Shown: positions 1 through 4,547 of the stretch, in pieces
How the letters are laid out: the number at the start of each line of letters is the position of its first letter
Numbering within the stretch: position 1 is the stretch's first letter
Assembly: GCA_015487535.1 (NCBI GenBank)
Contig: WFPN01000079.1
Span: 1-6,769, forward strand
From: Aquificaceae bacterium
Lineage (GTDB): Bacteria; Aquificota; Aquificia; Aquificales; Aquificaceae
DNA length: 6,769 nucleotides
Direction: 5' to 3'
The notes under the pieces: generated by a model
What the model saw: only the letters and a program-made list of their open reading frames with translations
What the model was told of the DNA's origin: nothing
The model's database searches: none
Made by a program: the position numbers and the translations under genes

Positions 1-498
1 GACAAGGTCCTGATAACGGGATACATATACACGGCAAGGGATGCAGCCCACAAGAGGATGGTGGAGGCCCTCCAAAGGGGAGAGAGCCTGCCTATAGATC
101 TAAAAGGGCAGGTTATATACTACGTCGGTCCCACACCGCCGAAGCCGGGTCAGGTCATAGGCTCCGCCGGACCGACCACAGCTATAAGGATGGACAAGTA
201 CGTGGAACCCCTCCTCAAGCTCGGCCTAAAGGGTATGATAGGGAAGGGGTACCGTTCTCCCCAGGTTAAAGAGCTTCTCAAAAAGTACAAGGCCGTTTAC
301 TTCGCCGCCGTTGGAGGGGTCGCTACCCTACTCCAGAAGCATATAAAGTCTTCTGAACTCGTAGCCTACGAGGATCTGGGAACCGAGGCGATAAGGAAAC
401 TCTACGTTGAGGACTTTCCAGTTATAGTTGCGAACGACGCGTACGGAGGGGACATATTCGAGGAGGGTAGGAAGAAATACGCAAAGATTGAGATCTAA
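1..498 (+). CDS. Fumarate hydratase class I, beta subunit (5'-truncated by window)
   Basis: The reading frame is open from base 1 to the TAA at 496-498 and gives 165 residues. It is the C-terminal part of the class I fumarase (or L-tartrate dehydratase) beta domain. Family landmarks in order are GYIYTARDAAHKRM (residues 7-20 of the visible part), YVGPTPPKPGQVIGSAGPTT (41-60), RMD (63-65), the MIGKG loop (79-83), FAAVGGVATLL (101-111) and DFPVIVANDAYGGDIFEEG (138-156). In two-subunit class I fumarases the alpha subunit carries the oxygen-sensitive [4Fe-4S] cluster and the beta subunit completes the active site that interconverts fumarate and (S)-malate, in the cytoplasm. Roughly 20-30 N-terminal residues are missing, judged from the usual subunit length. 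The alpha gene is not visible and may lie upstream. The tartrate dehydratase subfamily is very similar; fumarase is preferred because of the apparent reductive TCA setting, which is inference. The gene meets the minus-strand gene at 495 tail to tail. Confidence 0.9.
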   Translation, partial: DKVLITGYIYTARDAAHKRMVEALQRGESLPIDLKGQVIYYVGPTPPKPGQVIGSAGPTTAIRMDKYVEPLLKLGLKGMIGKGYRSPQVKELLKKYKAVYFAAVGGVATLLQKHIKSSELVAYEDLGTEAIRKLYVEDFPVIVANDAYGGDIFEEGRKKYAKIEI

Positions 499-935
499 TA
501 CTCTATGGGGTCGTCCCTGTGGGGAACCCACACCTCCTTAAAGAACTTCCTCTCGTCCTTTAGGTAGTCTTCCGGAACGAGCTCGATTATACCCTTGGCC
601 CACTTCTCTATCCTTCTTCCCGTCTTTCCCCACTTGTGGAACACCTCCTTCCTGTAATCCTCCGGTGTCATCACCCTTCCGGCGACGAAGGGCCTCCCCT
701 TGTAAGCGGCGAGCTCGAAGGTCTTGAAGGTGTCCCAGTCCAGAGGGATCTCGGGCCTCCTCTTCTCTTCCGTTTCTCTATACCTTCTCCCGAACTGGGC
801 TATGCGCTTGAATATGGCATATTTGAGAGCCTCCGCTATCCCTATAGCCTCCGCCGTTTCTTCAGGATAGCCGAGCTTGAGAGCCCTGTACTTCTGGATC
901 GCTGCCATCTTTGGGAATCTGTTCACGTAGGGCAT
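495..935 (-). CDS. Hypothetical protein, 146 aa, downstream of the GlcF-like gene
   Basis: I do not recognise this family. The protein is soluble-looking, very rich in Lys, Arg and Glu, has no cysteine, no signal peptide and no membrane segment. Residues 11-57 look helical (QKYRALKLGYPEETAEAIG onwards). A short internal repeat is visible: TPEDYRKEVFHKWGK (90-104) and VPEDYLKDERKFFKE (120-134), suggesting two similar helical units in the C-terminal third, which also carries several Trp residues. The ATG lies only 4 bp after the TGA of the upstream iron-sulfur gene and has just a weak GAGAAG-like sequence ahead, so translation is probably coupled to that gene. The TAG stop overlaps the fumarase stop by 4 bp on the other strand. 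Absence of metal ligands argues against it being a redox subunit; an accessory or assembly role for the upstream protein is only a guess from position. A competing plus-strand frame (636-980) has no sensible features. Confidence 0.75.
   Translation of the reverse strand: MPYVNRFPKMAAIQKYRALKLGYPEETAEAIGIAEALKYAIFKRIAQFGRRYRETEEKRRPEIPLDWDTFKTFELAAYKGRPFVAGRVMTPEDYRKEVFHKWGKTGRRIEKWAKGIIELVPEDYLKDERKFFKEVWVPHRDDPIEY
518..532. other. Short perfect hairpin just past the fumarase stop (weak terminator candidate)
   Basis: TGTGGG (518-523), GAA loop, CCCACA (527-532) forms a 6-bp perfect stem 20 bp after the fumarase TAA. It is followed by CCTCCTTA rather than a T-run, so it does not fit an intrinsic terminator. 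It also lies inside the 3' end of the opposite-strand 146-residue gene, where it encodes part of VWVPHRDDP. It could slow RNA polymerase or protect a 3' end, or be chance. Confidence 0.2.
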
Positions 936-939
936 ACTA

Positions 940-2133
940 TCAGTCTAACTTCTCGGCGAGATAATCAGCCAGATGCTTAACCTCCTGACCGCCTCCGAAC
1001 TTTCTCACACCGTCCCTCAGCTGAAGCACACATCCTGGACAGGTTGTGAGAACGAAGTCCGCCCCGGTCCTCTCAAAATCCTCTACCTTTTCCTTCTGCA
1101 CCTTCTCCGATAGCTTTGGGTTCTTTATACTCCACAGCCCGGCAAACCCGCAGCAGGATTGGGCCTTTTCAGCCTTTGTCACCTCGGCCCCCTCTACCTT
1201 TTCCATCACGCTGTAGAAGACCTTTGGATCCACCCTCATCGCTGTGTAGGAGTGACAGGGGACGTGGAAGGTGAGCCTCTCGTTCGCAGCTCTGAATTTG
1301 ACGTTTTCCCCTTCCTTGAAGATTATCTCGGCAAAGTCATAGACCTTCCAGTCCCTGCCGTAATCCTCTATCAGAGCTCCGCCACAGGTGGGACAGGCTA
1401 CGACGATAGCATCGAATTCGTACCTCTCCATCTCTCTCAGGTTGTGGTCCCTGAGCTTCTCGAAGGCTTCTCTGTTCCCGTGGTAGAGGTGCGGCGCGCC
1501 GCAGCACTTTATGTCTTCCGGAACCACCACCGTGTACCCGAGCCTGTTCATGAGCTTTACGACGCTCTCTCCCGTTCTGCCGTAAAAGACGTCTATCATG
1601 CAACCTGTGAAGAAGAGGAGCCTTCCCTTCTCCTTCTCAGCCTCGAAGGTCTTTCCCCTTATCCCGAAGGGCTTACCGTCCGGCTTTGGCATGAACTTGA
1701 CCGCGCCGGTCGGGAGAGGTGTTTTTATCTCGGAAGGCAGGAAGGAGCTGAGCTTACCGGCGGCCTTTATAACCTTCCTTCCCAGGTTGGACTGCATGAA
1801 CTCGAGGCTCTTGAGACCCATCCTGGATACGATATCCCTGCCGAGCTCCTTCTCCTGAACTTCCCTCGCCTGGATCAGAACCTCCTTGTACTGAACGTCG
1901 TTGGGACAGACCCACTCACACCTCCTGCACATGGCACACTCGTTCCACTGGGCGGCCACCTCCTCGTTGAGGGGGATCTCTCCCCTGGCGACCATCTCCG
2001 CCAGAGCGAGCCTGCCCCTAGCGTAGCTACCCTCCTCACCGTGGTACGATGGACACACCGACTTACACAGACCGCACTTTACGCATTTCAGGACGAGGTC
2101 CTCGGGTATAACAAGCCTCAGCTCGGCAGCCAT
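940..2133 (-). CDS. (Fe-S)-binding protein, GlcF/LutA/HdrD-like: two [4Fe-4S] motifs plus two CCG domains
   Basis: This 397-residue protein has two ferredoxin-type motifs, C17-x2-C20-x2-C23-x3-C27-P and C66-x2-C69-x2-C72-x3-C76-P, each able to hold a [4Fe-4S] cluster. Two cysteine-rich CCG domains follow: C178, C210-C211, C247 and C250, then C293, C327-C328, C365 and C368. All ligands are present. This is the layout of the glycolate oxidase iron-sulfur subunit GlcF and of related subunits of D-lactate dehydrogenase, heterodisulfide reductase and some non-classical fumarate reductases. Such subunits pass electrons between a flavoprotein and a thiol, quinone or other carrier. No flavoprotein gene (GlcD type) or FrdA is in the window, so the partner and substrate are unknown; the fumarase next door makes a fumarate reductase role thinkable but unproven. 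No membrane segment is seen, so it is probably cytoplasmic. The ATG at 2133 has no Shine-Dalgarno sequence. It heads a two-gene minus-strand unit with the 146-residue gene. Confidence 0.88.
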   Translation of the reverse strand: MAAELRLVIPEDLVLKCVKCGLCKSVCPSYHGEEGSYARGRLALAEMVARGEIPLNEEVAAQWNECAMCRRCEWVCPNDVQYKEVLIQAREVQEKELGRDIVSRMGLKSLEFMQSNLGRKVIKAAGKLSSFLPSEIKTPLPTGAVKFMPKPDGKPFGIRGKTFEAEKEKGRLLFFTGCMIDVFYGRTGESVVKLMNRLGYTVVVPEDIKCCGAPHLYHGNREAFEKLRDHNLREMERYEFDAIVVACPTCGGALIEDYGRDWKVYDFAEIIFKEGENVKFRAANERLTFHVPCHSYTAMRVDPKVFYSVMEKVEGAEVTKAEKAQSCCGFAGLWSIKNPKLSEKVQKEKVEDFERTGADFVLTTCPGCVLQLRDGVRKFGGGQEVKHLADYLAEKLD

Positions 2134-2138
2134 AGGAC

Positions 2139-2167
2139 TTAATAATCTAAACTACGGGGCTCCCCAA
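2139..2167 (-). promoter_or_regulatory. Candidate promoter for the GlcF-like gene pair
   Basis: Read on the minus strand, TTGGGG (2167-2162), a 17-bp spacer and TATTAA (2144-2139) form a weak sigma-70-like promoter. An alternative -10 is TAGATT (2149-2144). The predicted start of transcription falls within a few bases of the ATG at 2133, implying a leaderless or near-leaderless mRNA, in line with the missing Shine-Dalgarno sequence. The poor -35 box would fit dependence on an activator bound at 2170-2185. Confidence 0.35.
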
Positions 2168-2169
2168 GA

Positions 2170-2185
2170 GGTGATCGAGTTCACA
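2170..2185. promoter_or_regulatory. CRP/FNR-family-like operator palindrome
   Basis: GGTGATCGAGTTCACA matches the CRP consensus TGTGA-N6-TCACA at 9 of 10 fixed positions (only the first T is G). Its centre (2177.5) is about 41-45 bp upstream of the likely start of the leftward GlcF-like transcript, near the class II activator position, and it directly precedes that promoter's -35. On the other side it ends one base before the TATAAT of the ParB-like gene, where a bound protein should block. Which regulator, if any, binds is unknown; no such regulator is encoded in the window. Confidence 0.35.
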
Positions 2186-2186
2186 A

Positions 2187-2192
2187 TATAAT
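2187..2192 (+). promoter_or_regulatory. Perfect TATAAT -10 box upstream of the ParB-like gene
   Basis: The hexamer is perfect and begins 18 bp before the ATG at 2205. A transcription start about 7 bp after it would leave only around 5-6 untranslated bases, too few for a ribosome binding site. No good -35 is found at 16-18 bp spacing (the bases there are close to CCAAGA), and there is no extended TG motif. The intergenic region is AT-rich here, unlike the genes around it. Confidence 0.5.
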
Positions 2193-2204
2193 TATTCTTC
2201 AGGG

Positions 2205-2996
2205 ATGGGAGAGTTCTACACGCTGAGGGAACCCCTCAAGGGCTACGAGATCAAGTTCGGAACGGTGCCACTGGTAAGTATAAAGGTCCCTGCTATCCAG
2301 AGGGAGCTCTCAGAGAGCCTCGTCAGGAGGCTCATGGCCTCGATAGATAAGGTCGGTTTCGTGGAGCCCGTGCTCCTGATAGAGTCGGAAGATGGTTACG
2401 AGGTGATAAACGGACAGCACAGGGTAGAGGCGGCCAAGCTCCTCGGGCTCGGGGAGGTCTTAGGCATAATCCTGCCTCCCGAACTCAAGAACTACATAAT
2501 CAGCCTGAACGTTGAGAAGGCCCCTAACCTCAAGGACAAGTCCCATCAAGCGTACGAGATATTCTCCGAGCATCTGAGGAAAAATCCAGATATGGAGGAG
2601 ACGAACCTTGAGCTCATGGTGGAGGAGCCCTACTACATAACGGTAGGTTTTGTGATAGACAGGTTTCAAGACAGGAGGTTCCCGGGCTACGCCTTCGAAA
2701 AGGTCCTCAAGAAGGTGGACAGCTTTTTAGAGCTCCCTCTTTCCGAAGCCCAGAGGGAGAGGGAGAGGAGAGCTGAGCTCCTCCTGGAGGCAAAAGATGT
2801 CCTGAACAGGAGGTACGAAGAGCTCCAGCTCCAGAACGCCCTTCAGAAGGAGGCCATCGTGGTCAGGGCCTTCCAGAACGTTTACGGAAAGAGGGTCAGG
2901 AGCGTAGAGGACGACTTTTACACAGCCTTCAGGAGGATGATGGAGGAGATACCCAAGGTTAATCTGGGGGAAGATTACGGTATAATTTCTGAATGA
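2205..2996 (+). CDS. Stand-alone ParB N-terminal (ParB/Srx-fold) domain protein
   Basis: The 263-residue protein carries a ParB/Spo0J-type N-terminal domain at about residues 18-105: a VPLVSIKVP strand, the helix LSESLVRRLMASIDKVGFVEPVLL (36-58), then YEVINGQHRVEAAKLLGL (65-82), where GQHR (70-73) stands for the GxRR/GxHR nucleotide-binding box of the superfamily. The later SLNVEKAPNLKDKSHQAYEIF stretch (100-120) resembles the segment following box II in ParB proteins. Residues about 175-225 are rich in Glu, Arg and Leu and probably form a coiled coil. I see no clear KorB-type helix-turn-helix and no ParA gene beside it, so chromosome partition is not supported; NTP-dependent switch, DNA-linked or nuclease-like roles known in the superfamily remain open. 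The ATG at 2205 has no spaced Shine-Dalgarno sequence (AGGG abuts it), but the in-frame sequence upstream has no better start before a TGA at 2172. Its TGA overlaps the next gene's ATG (ATGA, 2993-2996). Confidence 0.8.
   Translation: MGEFYTLREPLKGYEIKFGTVPLVSIKVPAIQRELSESLVRRLMASIDKVGFVEPVLLIESEDGYEVINGQHRVEAAKLLGLGEVLGIILPPELKNYIISLNVEKAPNLKDKSHQAYEIFSEHLRKNPDMEETNLELMVEEPYYITVGFVIDRFQDRRFPGYAFEKVLKKVDSFLELPLSEAQRERERRAELLLEAKDVLNRRYEELQLQNALQKEAIVVRAFQNVYGKRVRSVEDDFYTAFRRMMEEIPKVNLGEDYGIISE
2981..2986 (+). promoter_or_regulatory. Perfect TATAAT -10 box inside the 3' end of the ParB-like gene
   Basis: TATAAT ends 6 bp before the ATG at 2993, so the expected transcription start coincides with that start codon, giving a leaderless mRNA for the small exported protein and the efflux genes behind it. 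The best -35 candidate at 16 bp spacing is TTAATC (2959-2964), which is poor. No GGAGG-like site lies at a working distance before 2993. The hexamer is also codons for Ile-Ile in the upstream gene, so it could be chance. Confidence 0.4.
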
Positions 2997-3328
2997 TGGC
3001 CTGGCGCCTGAGAACGCTCCTTATCACGCTTATCCTATTCTCACTCCTGGGCGGCGTTTCACTTACCAAGGTCGTCTGCGTTCACCTGGACACCAAAACG
3101 GCCCACGTGGAAACCCTCGAGCTGCTGGACGACGGAAACGAGATACATCTATCGATAGACAACTTCCTTTCCTCGGAGACAGGGAAGGTCAAGGTGCTGC
3201 TGAAGGCCGATTCTCAGAGCAGGGAGTCTTTTAAGTACACGTTTTTTAAAGGAGTAAATTTAAAAACGAAAGAGGTATTTTCGCACCATCCCACAAAACT
3301 ACTCAGGACAGTCCGTCTAACCACCTGA
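2993..3328 (+). CDS. Small exported protein of unknown function at the head of the efflux genes
   Basis: I do not recognise this 111-residue protein. It opens with a basic N-terminus (MMAWRLR) and a hydrophobic stretch LLITLILFSLLGGVSL (9-24), a Sec signal peptide or membrane anchor. There is no lipobox; the single Cys is residue 29. The rest alternates like beta strands (KVVCVHLDT, HVETLELL, EIHLSIDNF, KVKVLLKAD, FKYTFF), consistent with a small periplasmic beta-sandwich, possibly a metal-binding accessory, though only His31, His38, His52 and His98-His99 could be ligands. Two ATG codons in tandem (2993 and 2996) could start it. Start and stop overlap the ParB-like gene by 4 bp, and 43 bp separate it from the TolC-family gene. 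From about residue 83 the codons become AT-rich and unlike the neighbours (TTA, AAA, TTT, CTA, CGT), and the end is basic. Confidence 0.65.
   Translation: MMAWRLRTLLITLILFSLLGGVSLTKVVCVHLDTKTAHVETLELLDDGNEIHLSIDNFLSSETGKVKVLLKADSQSRESFKYTFFKGVNLKTKEVFSHHPTKLLRTVRLTT
3241..3267. repeat. AT-rich imperfect inverted repeat inside the small-protein gene
   Basis: GTTTTTTAAA (3241-3250) and TTTAAAAAC (3259-3267) are inverted copies with one extra T, separated by GGAGTAAA. They form the core of an AT-rich island (about 3228-3282) in an otherwise balanced-GC region. It lies about 105 bp upstream of the TolC-family start and could be an operator, a promoter remnant or a site of past insertion; nothing in the sequence decides. 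Confidence 0.35.
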
Positions 3329-3356
3329 TTGAGCACTTTCCCCGGAAACCAAACCC

Positions 3357-3364
3357 GGAGGAGG
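3357..3364 (+). promoter_or_regulatory. Strong ribosome binding site of the TolC-family gene
   Basis: GGAGGAGG stands 7 bp before the ATG at 3372 and fixes that start. No ATG, GTG or TTG lies upstream in frame before a TGA at 3330-3332. This strong site lets the efflux genes be translated independently of the small gene upstream. Confidence 0.75.
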
Positions 3365-3371
3365 TAAAGGT

Positions 3372-4547
3372 ATGCTCATTTTACTCTTGCTGTTTGCCAG
3401 CTTGAGCTTTGGAATAGGGATCGATGAGGCAATGAGGACGGCCCTAGAGAAGAGTCCACAGATAAAGGCTCTCGAGGAGGAGATCAAGGTCTTTGAAGGT
3501 ATGGAAAGATCAGCTCTCGCCTTCCCCAATCCAGAGGTGAGGTTCGAGAGCGGTTTCTTAACCACCGACGAGGACGGAAAGCCGAAGGGTAGGAGCCTGT
3601 ACCTTATAGAGTTCAATCAGCCCGTTCCCCTCTGGAACGTTAGGGGAAAGAGCAGAAACGTCGTCCTGAAGGAGAAGGAGGCCTTCGAGAACGCGGTCGA
3701 ATCACAGAAGAGGGCGATCCTGGGTGATGTTTACAGAAGTTTCTACAACTCCCTTTACCTGAAGGAGATAGCGAGGATATGGGAGGAGAACTACGAGACG
3801 GCGAAAGAGGTCGAGAGGTTTGTTAGGAAGGCTTACGAGCTCGGCGAGGTGACACAGCTCGAACTCCTGAGGGCAAAAAGGGAGATGGACCTGGCACGTG
3901 TTCAGTACAAGGTAGCCTTATCCGAATACAGGGCTAGCCTGAAGGAACTCTCCCGTCTTATAGGTGCAGAGGTGGATGAGGTGGAGGGCGATCTGAGGAC
4001 TTACCCCTCCCTAAGGGAGGTTGATGTGGAGAGCCTTCCAACGGTGGTATCGATAAAGAAGGGGATAGAGAGGGTGGAGAGACAGATAGAGCTCGAGAAG
4101 GCTCTCGCCAAACCACAGCTCAGCGCCGGGTTCGTGGTGGAGGATGCGGACGGAGATTACTACGGCGTGAGGGGAGCGATAACCCTCGATCTTCCCCTCT
4201 TCTACAGAAGGCAGGGAGAGATCCTGCAGAACGTAGCCCTCAGGAAGGCGTTAAAGAGGAGGCTCGAAGCGGAACTCCTAAGGGTAAAGAGAAGGCTCGA
4301 GTCCGTGAGGATAAGGATAGAGACCCTGGAGGGGGAACTAAGGAAGCTGGAAGAGGAGGTTATCCCCAGAGCACGGGAGGAGCTTGCCCTTGCCCTGAGG
4401 AGCTACACCAACAGGGTGATAACCCTCCTCGAGCTTTCCGACGTAAGGAGAAGGTACTACGAGCTTCTGATAAACAGAGCGGAGTTAATCCTCAGCATAC
4501 ACGAAACATACTCGGAGTTCATAGAGATAGGAGGTTGGAAGAGATGA
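3372..4547 (+). CDS. TolC-family outer-membrane factor of a metal efflux system (CzcC/CusC type)
   Basis: This 391-residue protein has two OEP (outer membrane efflux) halves. A signal peptide (MLILLLLFASLSFG, 1-14) precedes the first half, with FNQPVPLW (81-88) and AYELGEVTQLELLRAKRE (154-171), the usual helical hairpin signature. The second half repeats the plan with LDLPLFYRRQGEI (272-284) and the helix ALRSYTNRVITLLELSDVRR (341-360). Members trimerise into a beta-barrel plus a long alpha-helical tunnel that carries substrate from the periplasmic adaptor and inner-membrane pump to the outside. It is at the short end of the family, and it lacks the lipid-anchor Cys found in CusC. The signal peptide has no Lys or Arg before the hydrophobic core, which is unusual. 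Position just before adaptor and HME pump genes identifies the C component of a CBA operon. Its TGA overlaps the adaptor ATG by 4 bp. Confidence 0.9.
   Translation: MLILLLLFASLSFGIGIDEAMRTALEKSPQIKALEEEIKVFEGMERSALAFPNPEVRFESGFLTTDEDGKPKGRSLYLIEFNQPVPLWNVRGKSRNVVLKEKEAFENAVESQKRAILGDVYRSFYNSLYLKEIARIWEENYETAKEVERFVRKAYELGEVTQLELLRAKREMDLARVQYKVALSEYRASLKELSRLIGAEVDEVEGDLRTYPSLREVDVESLPTVVSIKKGIERVERQIELEKALAKPQLSAGFVVEDADGDYYGVRGAITLDLPLFYRRQGEILQNVALRKALKRRLEAELLRVKRRLESVRIRIETLEGELRKLEEEVIPRAREELALALRSYTNRVITLLELSDVRRRYYELLINRAELILSIHETYSEFIEIGGWKR
4530..4534 (+). promoter_or_regulatory. Ribosome binding site that selects the adaptor start at 4544
   Basis: GGAGG at 4530-4534 directly touches the TTG at 4535, so that codon cannot use it, but it is 9 bp from the ATG at 4544. 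The ATG also makes the common ATGA stop/start overlap with the TolC-family gene and gives a signal peptide beginning MRKF. ATG 4544 is therefore preferred over TTG 4535. Confidence 0.75.

Noticed and set aside
636..980. Plus-strand 114-codon frame opposite the 146-residue gene
   Set aside because: Pro/Leu-rich product with no motif; the minus-strand frame is longer, abuts its operon partner and has typical Lys/Glu composition.
1159..2142. Long 327-codon open frame opposite the GlcF-like gene
   Set aside because: It is the antisense of a gene with sixteen correctly placed cluster and CCG-domain cysteines; its translation shows no domain and no ribosome site.
2156..2165. GGGGCTCCCC as hairpin or terminator
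   Set aside because: The loop would be only 2 nt and there is no T-run; it overlaps the candidate -35 of the leftward promoter instead.
2205..2996. Chromosome partition locus (parAB/parS)
   Set aside because: No ParA gene, no clear helix-turn-helix and no parS-like 16-bp palindrome (TGTTTCACGTGAAACA type) is present.
3341..3359. Direct repeat CCCGGA twice before the TolC-family gene
   Set aside because: Six-base units twice are too short to separate from chance; the second merges into the ribosome site.
3259..3405. Possible -1 frameshift: slippery T TTA AAA in phase at 3259-3265, with the -1 frame open to a TGA at 3403-3405
   Set aside because: An AT-rich stretch produces such heptamers by chance, no downstream stimulating structure is visible, and the extended product is not recognisable. 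Conservation of the heptamer in relatives would reopen the question.
4535..4543. TTG start for the adaptor, 9 bp upstream
   Set aside because: The GGAGG touches the TTG, leaving no spacing, while the ATG at 4544 has 9-bp spacing and an ATGA overlap.
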